Positions 30,319-38,561 of a stretch of 64,000 nucleotides of DNA are shown here, piece after piece (positions within the stretch are counted from its first letter, which is position 1; each line of letters starts with the position of its first letter). The position numbers and the translations under genes were made by a program. The stretch covers positions 1-64,000 of the forward strand of contig QCGE01000004.1 in NCBI GenBank assembly GCA_003278195.1. Direction: 5' to 3'. Origin of the DNA: Prochlorococcus sp. AG-363-P08. Lineage in GTDB: Bacteria; Cyanobacteriota; Cyanobacteriia; PCC-6307; Cyanobiaceae. The notes below the pieces were generated by a model. The model was given only the letters and a program-made list of their open reading frames with translations, made no database searches and had not been told where the DNA came from.

Positions 30319-30486
30319 ATGTCTAAACTTGACTTAACAGATGATCAGCTAAATGAAATCTGTGAAGATGCCTTTGTTAACGTAAAAGAAGCATGTATGA
30401 GACTTCAAGAAAGAACGAACTGTTCAAATGAAGTTGTTATAAAAATGCTTAAAAATGTTGCTGAATATTACTTATCACAAAAATAA
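30319..30486 (+). CDS. 55-residue C-x8-C small protein, copy 2
   Basis: Not in the ORF track. The product starts 'MSKLDLTDDQLNEICEDAFV' and contains 'KEACMRLQERTNC' (Cys 26 and 35). It aligns without gaps to the 55-residue product at 26942-27109: AF..hxE.C..LQ..T.C..E.V...LK. Same length, same core, different N-terminus. A palindrome lies upstream. The pair supports both ORFs being real. Confidence 0.62.
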   Translation: MSKLDLTDDQLNEICEDAFVNVKEACMRLQERTNCSNEVVIKMLKNVAEYYLSQK

Positions 30487-30527
30487 ATTAGTCTTCTCAA
30501 AAATCATTTGTATTTATAAAAGGAAGT

Positions 30528-31142
30528 TTACTTTCTGAAAATCGCTGAAAAGTTGTATGAAGGCATAGGTATTTTCAGACTTTTATTAAATCCGTATTTA
30601 TATGCGACTTTATCTATATCCTCTAAGTTTCTAATACCCCATTCTTTGTTTTGATTTTTTAAAGTGGTATCAAAGAGCTCATTGCTGATGCTTATATGTT
30701 TTCCTTTTCTTTTAAATGGACCATAAAGGTAAATCAAGTTCAAATTCGGAAGCTGGTCTTTTGACCCACTAAAAAGAGACTCTACGCTGTCCCAAGAGGT
30801 CACATGAATCATATTTATACATACTAAAGATGCTACTGATATAGAAATCTCAGTAGTCAAAGGCCATGGGCGCCTATTAACATCTATATTTAATGGCTGT
30901 GGCATTCTTGTAATTAGTCCAGTAAATTCGATCCACGCTCTAATACTTTTTCTGCAATCAGTGGCTGGATCACTTGTCTGCCAGATCAATTCAGATTGAA
31001 GAGCTTGAAAAGCAATTGCATGTTGTCCACTGCCACTTGCTATCTCAAGTACTACGCCTCTATTAGGCAAATATTTAAAAAGAACTTCACTAATTGGTTT
31101 ACTGTTCTTGTTTGTTGCTGGATAAAAAAGTCTCTTGTCCAT
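30528..31142 (-). CDS. DUF938 family SAM-dependent methyltransferase
   Basis: 204 residues. Motif I 'VVLEIASGSGQHAIAFQ' is the SAM loop and the start 'RLFYPATNKNSKPISEVL' is typical of DUF938, as is 'INMIHVTSWDSVESLFSG'. The substrate is unknown. Divergent from the DUF1499 gene with about 20-40 bp between starts. Confidence 0.88.
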   Translation of the reverse strand: MDKRLFYPATNKNSKPISEVLFKYLPNRGVVLEIASGSGQHAIAFQALQSELIWQTSDPATDCRKSIRAWIEFTGLITRMPQPLNIDVNRRPWPLTTEISISVASLVCINMIHVTSWDSVESLFSGSKDQLPNLNLIYLYGPFKRKGKHISISNELFDTTLKNQNKEWGIRNLEDIDKVAYKYGFNKSLKIPMPSYNFSAIFRK

Positions 31143-31162
31143 AATTAGACCTAGATTTAAAT

Positions 31163-31513
31163 TTGACTAATTCATTAGAAATGCCAATTACGAAAGAAGG
31201 GACCCTGTCAGCTTGCACTATGCCAAGCAACTGTGTTCTTGTCGAATGGGAGTTTGGAAATGTCAACCAAGCCTATGACAAGCTTATAAAGATTTCGTCG
31301 AGTTTGCCTAGAACAGAGGTACTCGAACAAACTAATAATTATTGGCATGGTCTTTGTAGAAGTCTTATCTTCAGATTTCCTGATGATCTTGAAATACTTA
31401 AAATTCCAAGAAAAGGAGTTATTCAAGTAAGATCATCCTCTAGGATTGGAGCCTCTGACCTTGGGGTAAATCAAAATAGAGTGAATAAACTTTATAAAGA
31501 GCTTACAAAGTAG
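31163..31513 (+). CDS. DUF1499 family protein
   Basis: The C-terminal 'VIQVRSSSRIGASDLGVNQN' is the DUF1499 signature, and 'SLIFRFPDDLEILKI' is its preceding strand. No catalytic residues are known for the family. Two starts are possible: TTG 31163 or ATG 31181 ('MPITKEGTLSAC'); neither has a good SD. No signal peptide. Confidence 0.85.
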   Translation: MTNSLEMPITKEGTLSACTMPSNCVLVEWEFGNVNQAYDKLIKISSSLPRTEVLEQTNNYWHGLCRSLIFRFPDDLEILKIPRKGVIQVRSSSRIGASDLGVNQNRVNKLYKELTK

Positions 31514-31694
31514 GGTATTAAGATATAGGAAATATTATTTAGTATATTTGTTGGAATTGTTGTCATGGAGTAATCAAAGTTAGTTTGATTCTGATACTAT
31601 AACTAAGTTGCTGTTTCTGCCTAGCCACATTGTTTTATTAACTAAGTTGAAAATATATTTTTAACCGATATTAAAATTACGAATATAAACAATA

Positions 31695-31723
31695 AAAAAG
31701 CTGATGTGTGTCATCAGCTTTTT
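31695..31723. terminator. Bidirectional terminator hairpin
   Basis: 12-bp perfect stem AAAAAGCTGATG / CATCAGCTTTTT with a 5-nt loop. A-run on one side and T-run on the other let it work in both directions, ending the DUF1499 gene (+) and the small membrane gene at 31759 (-). Confidence 0.85.
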
Positions 31724-31758
31724 AAATAGGAAATTTCCTCTAGATTAAGATCAATTTA

Positions 31759-31947
31759 TCAACGATCTCTCTTCGCCCAAGGATCGACTCTTCTTGAGTC
31801 ATCAGAGTAATAAAAAAATTGTGAGGCTCCAAAAAATGCACTCAATCCAAAAAGGGCTGGGATTATGGCGAAGCCACCAGTCGGTTTGATTAGACCTAGG
31901 TCTGAGGGATGAGGTAGAGCAGCGAGGATGTGAGAAAAATCAATCAT
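31759..31947 (-). CDS. Small membrane protein upstream of the pcb cluster
   Basis: 62 residues from the ATG at 31947 ('MIDFSHILAALPHPSDLGLI'); the track's ATG at 32013 would add 22 residues of less likely sequence. One membrane span 'GGFAIIPALFGLSAFFGASQ' followed by a charged 'YYSDDSRRVDPWAKRDR' tail. It ends at a good terminator. I do not recognise it; its place next to pcb genes and a photosystem-subunit-like architecture are suggestive only. Confidence 0.6.
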   Translation of the reverse strand: MIDFSHILAALPHPSDLGLIKPTGGFAIIPALFGLSAFFGASQFFYYSDDSRRVDPWAKRDR

Positions 31948-32285
31948 TGATTTCAGAAGAGAAGCGTTGCTTATTAATTGAGCCAGGTGGCCTCTGTGCC
32001 ATACCCGTTCCATCTCATTTTACATGAGATTTAAAGCACAAACGAGATCAAGCAACAGTTAAGAAGGAAATCAAGGAGGCTTCGCTGCAAAATTCATGTA
32101 GTTTTCTCGTTCTCTGAACTGTCTAAATGACAGACGTTTTTAAGCAGTCAGTCATCAAAAAGTCTTTAAGCAAGAGGATTCTTATAGTTTTGCTGTCCCG
32201 TCCACAAGCTAGGTAGCCATCTCTCAATAAGAAACGTTCGGCTTAGACCTTTTTATAACCATAAAATTTTCGTAATGGTCATCTA

Positions 32286-32340
32286 CTAAATAAAGACCTT
32301 TAACTATTCCGTCCATATCAATTAAGCAGCTTGTAGTGTT
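32286..32340 (+). promoter_or_regulatory. Shared 55-bp pcb upstream element, copy 1
   Basis: Starts CTAAATAAAGACCTTTAACT and ends GCTTGTAGTGTT, 34 bp before the pcb ATG at 32375. The first 25 bp are identical in all three copies; each pair differs at 5 of 55 positions overall. TATCAATT (TATGAATT in copies 2 and 3) could be a -10, but no consensus -35 precedes it, so an activator-dependent promoter or a conserved 5' leader is likely. The rest of the 31948-32374 gap shows nothing else I can name. Confidence 0.8.
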
Positions 32341-32374
32341 GAGAAGGAATCACAGCCTTGAACTCTCAACAATC

Positions 32375-33430
32375 ATGCAGACCTATGGAAATCCAGACGT
32401 CACCTACGGGTGGTGGGCTGGTAATGCTGGGGTCACTAACCGCTCAGGCAAATTCATTGCAGCTCACGCAGCTCATACCGGCCTGATTTGTTTTGCGACA
32501 GGTGGAAGCACCCTTTGGGAGCTTGCACGTTTTGACCCCTCGGTGCCAATGGGGCATCAAAGCTCTCTCTTCCTCGCCCACTTAGCGTCTGTCGGCATTG
32601 GATTCGACGAAGCTGGAGTATGGACAGGTGCAGGTGTTGCAACTATCGCAATACTTCACTTGATCTTCTCTATGGTCTATGGAGGTGGTGGACTCTTACA
32701 TTCAGTTTTGTTCGTTGGCGACATGCAGGACAGCGAAGTCCTACAAGCTAAAAAGTTCAAACTTGAATGGGATAACCCAGACAACCAAACATTTATCCTT
32801 GGCCATCACTTAATACTGTTTGGCCTTGCAAACGTATGGTTTGTTGAATGGGCAAGAATCCACGGCATATATGACCCTGCCGTAGAAGCAATAAGACAGG
32901 TTAATTACAACGTTGACCTTACTCAAATTTGGAATCATCAATTTGATTTCCTTGCCATTGACAGTCTTGAAGATGTCATGGGTGGTCACGTCTTCTTAGC
33001 CTTCTTCCAGATAGGTGGAGGTGCATTCCACATTGCTACAAAGCAAATTGGGACTTACACCGAATTCAAAGGTTCCAAAATACTTTCCGCAGAAGCGATC
33101 CTTTCTTGGTCACTTGCTGGAATTGGTTGGATGGCAATCGTTGCTGCCTTCTGGTGCTCTACTAATACCACTGTTTACCCAGAAGCTTGGTATGGAGAGG
33201 TTCTACAACTCAAGTTTGCAGTAGCCCCATATTGGATTGATACTGGTGATCTTTCTGATGGCACTGCATTCTTTGGACACACAACCCGCGCGGCCCTTGC
33301 AAACGTTCATTATTACCTTGGATTCTTCTTTATTCAGGGTCATCTATGGCATGCACTGAGAGCAATGGGATTTGACTTCAAGCGTTTGCTCGACAAGAGC
33401 GGACCCTTTGGAGCACCAAGAACTCTTTAA
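32375..33430 (+). CDS. pcb: Chlorophyll a2/b2-binding antenna protein Pcb (first of three)
   Basis: Six-helix CP43/IsiA-like antenna of Prochlorococcus thylakoids, replacing phycobilisomes. 351 residues from the ATG at 32375 ('MQTYGNPDVTYGWWAGN'); the track's TTG start at 32336 lies in the leader. Conserved blocks: 'ARFDPSVPMGHQSSLFLAHL', 'GHHLILFGLANVWFVEWARI', 'SLEDVMGGHVFLAFFQIGGG', 'NVHYYLGFFFIQGHLWHALR', with many His chlorophyll ligands. It has the shortest loops of the three. Whether it serves PSI or PSII cannot be read from sequence. A terminator follows. Confidence 0.96.
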   Translation: MQTYGNPDVTYGWWAGNAGVTNRSGKFIAAHAAHTGLICFATGGSTLWELARFDPSVPMGHQSSLFLAHLASVGIGFDEAGVWTGAGVATIAILHLIFSMVYGGGGLLHSVLFVGDMQDSEVLQAKKFKLEWDNPDNQTFILGHHLILFGLANVWFVEWARIHGIYDPAVEAIRQVNYNVDLTQIWNHQFDFLAIDSLEDVMGGHVFLAFFQIGGGAFHIATKQIGTYTEFKGSKILSAEAILSWSLAGIGWMAIVAAFWCSTNTTVYPEAWYGEVLQLKFAVAPYWIDTGDLSDGTAFFGHTTRAALANVHYYLGFFFIQGHLWHALRAMGFDFKRLLDKSGPFGAPRTL

Positions 33431-33478
33431 AAATTTCTATAGAGTTCTAAAAGCGATCTTTTTAGGATCTTATCTATA

Positions 33479-33508
33479 CCCCCCGCGTCTTCTGGCGAGG
33501 GGGGTTTT
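33479..33508 (+). terminator. Terminator after the first pcb gene
   Basis: CCCCCC/GGGGGG stem (with two more pairs inside after one mismatch) and TTTT directly after. It separates the first pcb transcript from the second, so each pcb is probably its own unit. Confidence 0.8.
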
Positions 33509-33779
33509 CTATTGGCAGAAAAACCTGATTTAGTTAAATCTCAAATAATTGTCTCTTTTGTTTAATCAACCAAATGTCTTAAGAGATTCAAAGAAAAAGG
33601 CATAAACCTATAGATCGGGAATCAACAGCCCAATAAAAAAAGCTAGATGCAATTGTCAAAACCATTGATGCTATTGCCTTTTGAGGGAGTAGCGACCAAA
33701 TCAGCCTCTGGTTTGAATTAATACTGGGTGGATAAAAAAGGCACAAATTCCTTGGATTTAACAACTTACTCATTCTTCT

Positions 33780-33834
33780 CTAAATAAAGACCTTTAACTA
33801 TTCCTGCCATATGAATTGAGCAGCTTGTAGGGTT
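33780..33834 (+). promoter_or_regulatory. Shared 55-bp pcb upstream element, copy 2
   Basis: Same element as at 32286, ending 33 bp before the ATG at 33868. Similarity to copy 3 continues past the element: TTTGCCTTTATC and TAAAAATC-ATG are shared. The preceding 33509-33779 stretch has no supported gene; a 61-codon minus-strand ORF there is weak. Confidence 0.8.
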
Positions 33835-33867
33835 GCAGAGGGAATTTGCCTTTATCACTTAAAAATC

Positions 33868-34953
33868 ATGCAGACCTATGGAAATCCAGACGTCACCTAT
33901 GGCTGGTGGGCTGGTAATTCTGTGGTCACCAACCGCTCAGGACGATTCATTGCCTCACATGTAGGGCATACCGGACTGATTGCCTTCGCGGCTGGTGGAA
34001 GCACCCTTTGGGAGCTTGCACGCTTTGACCCCTCGGTGCCAATGGGGCATCAGAGCTCAATATTCCTCGCTCATTTAGCTTCTGTCGGAATAGGTTTCGA
34101 TGAAGCTGGAGTTTGGACAGGGGTAGGTGTTGCATCAATCGCCATTGTTCACTTGGTCTTCTCCATGGTCTATGGAGCTGGAGGCCTATTACATGGAGTC
34201 CTCTTTGAAGAAAAGGTCGAGGACAGTGAGATTCTCCAGGCCAAAAAATTCAAATTGGAATGGAACAACCCAGATAACCAAACCTTCATTCTTGGCCATC
34301 ATTTGGTTCTTTTTGGAATCGCAAGTGCTTGGTTCGTTGAATGGGCAAGGGTTCATGGGATCTATGACCCCGCAATAGGAGCAGTTCGCGAGGTTAACTA
34401 CAACCTTGATCTATCAATGATCTGGCAACGTCAATTTGACTTCCTATCTATAGATAGCCTTGAGGATGTAATGGGAGGACATGCCTTCCTAGCCTTCGCC
34501 GAAATAACAGGTGGAGCATTCCACATAATTGCTGGCTCAACTCCCTGGGAATCAAAACGCCTTGGGGAATACAGCAAATTCAAGGGTGCTGAACTTCTGT
34601 CAGCAGAAGCAATTCTCTCCTGGTCACTTGCTGGAATTGGCTGGATGGCAATCGTTGCTGCCTTCTGGTGTGCAACTAACACAACTGTTTATCCTGAAGC
34701 CTGGTATGGAGAACCATTACAACTCAAATTTGCTGTATCGCCTTACTGGATAGATACTGGTGATCTTTCAGATGGCACAGCATTCTTTGGGCACTCCACT
34801 CGTGCTGCTCTTTCAAATGTTCATTACTACCTAGGATTTTTCTTCCTACAAGGACATTTCTGGCATGCGCTTAGAGCCCTTGGCTTCGACTTTTCGAAAG
34901 TACGCAGTGCCTTAGGTAATGACAAGGATTCAACCTTCACTATCAAGGACTGA
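33868..34953 (+). CDS. pcb: Chlorophyll a2/b2-binding antenna protein Pcb (second of three)
   Basis: 361 residues, six helices, same start motif as copy 1. It differs by an extra loop 'IIAGSTPWESKRLGEYSKFK' where copies 1 and 3 have the shorter 'IATKQIG.YTEFK', and by its tail 'SALGNDKDSTFTIKD'. The DNA is a patchwork: close to copy 1 in the 5' part (63 of 65 bases at 33994-34058) and to copy 3 in the middle (66 of 67 at 34431-34497), which points to gene conversion. It has its own leader and terminator. Confidence 0.96.
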   Translation: MQTYGNPDVTYGWWAGNSVVTNRSGRFIASHVGHTGLIAFAAGGSTLWELARFDPSVPMGHQSSIFLAHLASVGIGFDEAGVWTGVGVASIAIVHLVFSMVYGAGGLLHGVLFEEKVEDSEILQAKKFKLEWNNPDNQTFILGHHLVLFGIASAWFVEWARVHGIYDPAIGAVREVNYNLDLSMIWQRQFDFLSIDSLEDVMGGHAFLAFAEITGGAFHIIAGSTPWESKRLGEYSKFKGAELLSAEAILSWSLAGIGWMAIVAAFWCATNTTVYPEAWYGEPLQLKFAVSPYWIDTGDLSDGTAFFGHSTRAALSNVHYYLGFFFLQGHFWHALRALGFDFSKVRSALGNDKDSTFTIKD

Positions 34954-35002
34954 TTCTTATTGGATTAGGTAAAGCTTAAAAGCAACAAAAACTCTAATCA
35001 TT

Positions 35003-35038
35003 AAAAGGTCTCGTCACATAAATGTCGAGACCTTTTTT
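35003..35038 (+). terminator. Terminator after the second pcb gene
   Basis: 11-bp stem AAAAGGTCTCG / CGAGACCTTTT with a 12-nt loop, running into TTTTTTT. It ends the second pcb transcript about 50 bp after the stop. Confidence 0.85.
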
Positions 35039-35142
35039 TATGAAAAATTTTCTATTCTTAAAAATTTAAATGATTGATTTAGAGGTAAAAGTTCAAGTTA
35101 ATGGTTTCCATAAACCTTTTAGAAGCTACAAAGTCGTTTTTT

Positions 35143-35403
35143 TTACCGTCTTTGCATTATGGGTTGCAATATTCCACCACCAAAATCATCATCATCCTCA
35201 TCATCAAAAAATGATATAGCCAACAAAAGAGCTGATAGAGGTACGAAGAAAAATAAAATAACAAGCTGCTCACTTGTAAAAGCAGGTTCCAAAGAACTCC
35301 AAATTGACCAACCAGACCAAATCAAGGCAAAAGCAACAAAAGATAGGGTCAACTTTGAACGCGGCATGCGAGTCAGTCCCTGTAAGTCTGCAAATGATCT
35401 CAT
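35143..35403 (-). CDS. Small two-span membrane protein between pcb genes
   Basis: 86 residues from ATG 35403 (or 74 from ATG 35367, which has AGGGA 10 nt upstream). Two hydrophobic stretches 'LSFVAFALIWSGWSIWSSLE' and 'LVILFFFVPLSALLLAISFF' flank a short loop; the tail is 'DDEDDDDFGGGILQPIMQRR'. The plus-strand ORF over the same bases is Ser-repeat shadow. Like the genes at 31759 and 37075 it is a minus-strand small membrane protein beside a pcb gene. Confidence 0.6.
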   Translation of the reverse strand: MRSFADLQGLTRMPRSKLTLSFVAFALIWSGWSIWSSLEPAFTSEQLVILFFFVPLSALLLAISFFDDEDDDDFGGGILQPIMQRR

Positions 35404-35824
35404 AGATTCTCTCTTTTAGGGGTACGGACAGCTGTAACGGATGATTCAAGTCACAACAATTTGCAGAAAAACATTTAAAGGGAAGCAAATAGTGACTAGG
35501 AGCCCCAAAGGAATCCAAATCCCCTTTTAGACCAAAGAATCAAAACCCAGGTAACTATCTCTTAAATCCTTATTTCTTTAGCGATAGCTTTCGATTTAGG
35601 ACCGGGCAACAAAACATTTCTTTAGTGTTTAAAAGACAAAAATCCTGGTGCTAGTCATATAAGCAAGACTGATTCAAATTATGCATTGTCCTTTTGTATG
35701 ACACAAATCCTTTACTGGACTGACTTTTCCAGAAACCCAGGGGCTTAAGGAATTGATTTACATAGTCTTCTCAAGGCCAAAAACAAGTGATTTTTTTTTG
35801 TCTATACAAGAACAAAGCGTATTT
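35404..35824. other. 421-bp intergenic stretch with nothing recognised
   Basis: Between the two-span membrane gene and the third pcb leader element. AT-rich, no supported ORF in either strand, no tRNA-like fold, no strong hairpin. It may hold regulatory sites upstream of the third pcb or a small RNA, but nothing specific can be shown. Confidence 0.5.
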
Positions 35825-35879
35825 CTAAATAAAGACCTTTAACTATTCCGACCATATGAATTAAACCGCTTGTAGGGTT
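35825..35879 (+). promoter_or_regulatory. Shared 55-bp pcb upstream element, copy 3
   Basis: Third copy, ending 33 bp before the ATG at 35913. Invariant 25-bp left part, then CCATATGAATT and GCTTGTAGGGTT. The constant spacing to the start codon in all three copies argues that position relative to the gene matters. Confidence 0.8.
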
Positions 35880-35912
35880 CCAGGGGTATTTTGCCTTTAT
35901 CTCCTAAAAATC

Positions 35913-37001
35913 ATGCAGACCTATGGGAATCCAAACCCTACCTACGGGTGGTGGGTTGGTAATTCTGTAGTAACCAACAAGTCAAGCCGATTTATTGGCT
36001 CTCATGTTGCTCATACAGGATTGATTGCTTTTAATGCTGGTGCTATCACACTTTTTGAATTAGCTCGCTTTGACCCATCCTTGCCAATGGGCCATCAGGG
36101 ATTGATCTTCCTACCTCATTTGGCATCACTTGGTATTGGCTTCGACGACGCTGGAGTCTGGACAGGTGCAGACGTTACCTTCATAGCGGTCTTCCACTTG
36201 ATCTGCTCAATGGTCTATGCAAGTGCAGGACTATTACACTCTCTGATTTTCAGCGAGGACACTCAGAACAGTTCTGGACTTTTCGCAGCTGACAGACCAG
36301 AACATCGTCAAGCCGCCAGATACAAACTTGAATGGGATAACCCTGACAACCAAACATTCATCCTTGGACATCATTTGATTTTCATGGGTGTAGCTTGTGC
36401 TTGGTTTGTTGAGTGGGCTCGAGTTCATGGGATTTACGATCCCTCCATCGAGGCGGTACGTCAAGTTAACTACAACCTCGACTTGACTCAGATTTGGAAT
36501 CATCAATTTGACTTCCTATCAATAGATAGCCTTGAGGATGTAATGGGAGGACATGCCTTCCTAGCCTTCTTTGAAATAGGTGGTGGTGCATTCCACATTG
36601 CTACAAAGCAAATAGGTGAATACACCGAATTCAAAGGTTCCAAAGTCCTATCTGCAGAGGCTGTACTTTCATGGTCACTGGCAGGTATTGGTTGGATGGC
36701 TATTGTTGCTGCCTTCTGGTCTGCTACAAATACAACCGTCTACCCAGAAGCCTGGTACGGAGAACCATTGGCACTCAAATTTGGTGTAGCACCATATTGG
36801 GTTGACACCGTGCCTTCAATTGATGGTGCCCCGCTGGGACATACTTCCCGCGCATGGCTTGCAAATGTGCACTACTACCTTGGATTCTTCTTTATTCAAG
36901 GTCATTTATGGCACGCTATTAGAGCATTGGGCTTTGACTTTAAGCGTGTTGTACAAGCAGTACAAAATGCTGACAACTCCTCTATCTCTCTTAATGGCTA
37001 A
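35913..37001 (+). CDS. pcb: Chlorophyll a2/b2-binding antenna protein Pcb (third of three)
   Basis: 362 residues, six helices, start 'MQTYGNPNPTYGWWVGNSVV'. Two differences from its neighbours: an inserted loop 'GLFAADRPEHRQAARYKLEW' before the third helix pair, and a shortened region where the others have 'TGDLSDGTAFFGH' (here 'TVPSIDGAPLGH'). This makes it the most distinct of the trio and a candidate for a different partner photosystem or condition (inference). Confidence 0.96.
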   Translation: MQTYGNPNPTYGWWVGNSVVTNKSSRFIGSHVAHTGLIAFNAGAITLFELARFDPSLPMGHQGLIFLPHLASLGIGFDDAGVWTGADVTFIAVFHLICSMVYASAGLLHSLIFSEDTQNSSGLFAADRPEHRQAARYKLEWDNPDNQTFILGHHLIFMGVACAWFVEWARVHGIYDPSIEAVRQVNYNLDLTQIWNHQFDFLSIDSLEDVMGGHAFLAFFEIGGGAFHIATKQIGEYTEFKGSKVLSAEAVLSWSLAGIGWMAIVAAFWSATNTTVYPEAWYGEPLALKFGVAPYWVDTVPSIDGAPLGHTSRAWLANVHYYLGFFFIQGHLWHAIRALGFDFKRVVQAVQNADNSSISLNG

Positions 37002-37047
37002 GGAAATTTAGAAATAATTTATTTCTAAATTATCCAGCTCCATATAG

Positions 37048-37076
37048 AAAGACCTCTTCTTTTGAAGGGGTCTTTT
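37048..37076. terminator. Terminator after the third pcb gene
   Basis: AAAGACCTCTTC-TTTT-GAAGGGGTCTTT, 12 pairs including one G-T, followed by TTTATTTTT. It overlaps the stop of the convergent gene at 37075 and probably serves both strands. Confidence 0.8.
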
Positions 37077-37272
37077 ATTTTTGGAATCCATTATCTGGTT
37101 CTGAGCTAACTTTATCTGTAGAATCAGAATTATTCTTCCTTCGTCGATCAAGGTAAATCCTTATAGGTATCTCTATTGAACGAATAATTAAAATCACGAA
37201 ACCAAAAAAACCTAAGATTACAGCTAAAGAAAGAAGAGTAGAACCAAGATCTATTTGAGAGAGTTTTTCCAT
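37075..37272 (-). CDS. Small single-span membrane protein
   Basis: 65 residues: one membrane segment 'TLLSLAVILGFFGFVILIIR' then 'IPIRIYLDRRRKNN' and a polar Ser/Asp-rich tail, so probably N-out/C-in by the positive-inside rule. Convergent with the third pcb. Unknown function. Confidence 0.65.
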   Translation of the reverse strand: MEKLSQIDLGSTLLSLAVILGFFGFVILIIRSIEIPIRIYLDRRRKNNSDSTDKVSSEPDNGFQK

Positions 37273-37395
37273 TTAGAAAGAAATTAGTCAGGTCAATTTA
37301 GTCGAATAAACTATATTCAGAGAATATCGAGATTCAGTTCTATATACTTGATTTGCCTATACATGAGCCAATTGCCTAAGAAAAAATAATATGAA

Positions 37396-37707
37396 TTAGT
37401 TATTAAGGTCTATAGAAAAACTATTAGACCCACATTTAACTTGTAGATCATTTATTGTACTAAGAATTTCAGGGGATATACCTTGATAAGTAAGTGGGTT
37501 ACCAGATAGAGATAATTTGAATTTGCAAGCAGTTTTGATATCCCCTCTTTCATAGGCGTTTTGCATCCTGCTCAATTTAGATGTATCAGTAGAAGAAGGA
37601 GAGGGGCTTACAGAGTTCGCGCTGCCAGGTTGTTTCGGTGGTGTTGATTTCTGACAAGCTACACATAAAGGAACGAGAAATAAAAACGGAATTCTAAAAT
37701 AATTCAT
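37396..37707 (-). CDS. Small putative lipoprotein
   Basis: 103 residues. Signal peptide 'MNYFRIPFLFLVPLCVAC' ends in a lipobox (LCVA-C18), followed by a Pro/Ser/Thr-rich linker and a small domain with two Cys ('TACKFKLSLSGN', 'LQVKCGSN') that could form a disulfide outside the membrane. No family recognised. Confidence 0.7.
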   Translation of the reverse strand: MNYFRIPFLFLVPLCVACQKSTPPKQPGSANSVSPSPSSTDTSKLSRMQNAYERGDIKTACKFKLSLSGNPLTYQGISPEILSTINDLQVKCGSNSFSIDLNN

Positions 37708-37915
37708 AAGAGGCTATGAGTACCAAACGTATTCTTATTGATTTATTTTTTGATTCACCTAAATTTTTTCTTATTTTAGGAATAGCGTAATAAAAGAAAA
37801 TAATTTTATTTATTCTTAAATCAGCTAATAAAAAAATCCCCAGATCATCATATACCCTAATATCTATAAAAAAGTAATAGAATATTTAACTAATAAAGAA
37901 TACAGGAAAGAGTTG

Positions 37916-38560
37916 ATGGTCAACAAAGTTTTATTCCAGGAGCAAAGAGAAAAGGAAAATAGTAATGACGATAGTATCTTTTATAGTCAACCACGCTTTG
38001 TACATCACCTGGATAATAACTTTAGAAGAAGGCTTACAACTTTATACAAAGAAATTATCCCCAAAAACTCTATTATCCTTGATCTAATGAGTAGTTGGGT
38101 CAGTCATCTTCCACCTGAAATAAATTACAAAAAAGTAATCGGCCACGGCATGAACAAAAAGGAATTGCAGAAAAACTCTAGATTGGACTATTACTGGGTA
38201 CAGGACTTAAATAAAAACCAAAAACTACCATTAAAAGATTGGAGTGTAGATTTCTGCTTGATGGTTGCAGCCTGGCAATATTTACAAGAACCAGAAGCAG
38301 TTGCTTCAGAGATCAAAAGAATAGTAAAACCAGGAGGAAGTGTCATTATTTCTTTCTCTAATAGAGCATTTTGGGAGAAAGCTCCAAGAATCTGGAGAGA
38401 AGGTGGTGACAAGGAACATATAAAATATATCAAGGCAATACTCCTTTCTCAAGGATGGGATAAAGTTAGGAGCATAGAAGAATCTGATAACAAAGAGGGG
38501 ATATTTGGTATGGTAGGAATTAAAACTGATCCTTTCTTATCGGTAATCGGTTCTTATTAG
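37916..38560 (+). CDS. Class I SAM-dependent methyltransferase-like protein
   Basis: 214 residues from the ATG at 37916 (AGGAAAGAG just upstream). 'SIILDLMSSWVSHLPPEINY' stands where the SAM loop is expected but without the Gly-rich GxGxG; 'WSVDFCLMVAAWQYLQEPEA' and 'EIKRIVKPGGSVIISFSNRA' are good motifs IV and V. The odd motif I resembles known cyanobacterial and plastid methyltransferase-like proteins of unproven activity. It abuts the next gene by 1 bp, so the two form an operon. Confidence 0.8.
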   Translation: MVNKVLFQEQREKENSNDDSIFYSQPRFVHHLDNNFRRRLTTLYKEIIPKNSIILDLMSSWVSHLPPEINYKKVIGHGMNKKELQKNSRLDYYWVQDLNKNQKLPLKDWSVDFCLMVAAWQYLQEPEAVASEIKRIVKPGGSVIISFSNRAFWEKAPRIWREGGDKEHIKYIKAILLSQGWDKVRSIEESDNKEGIFGMVGIKTDPFLSVIGSY

Positions 38561-38561
38561 C

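Noticed and set aside
33588-33773. 61-codon minus-strand ORF between the first two pcb genes
   Set aside because: Weak RBS, its 5' end runs up to the pcb leader element, and the composition is not convincing; treated as chance.
35159-35419. Plus-strand ORF with a poly-Ser run
   Set aside because: The poly-Ser is the antisense of the poly-Asp tail of the minus-strand membrane protein.
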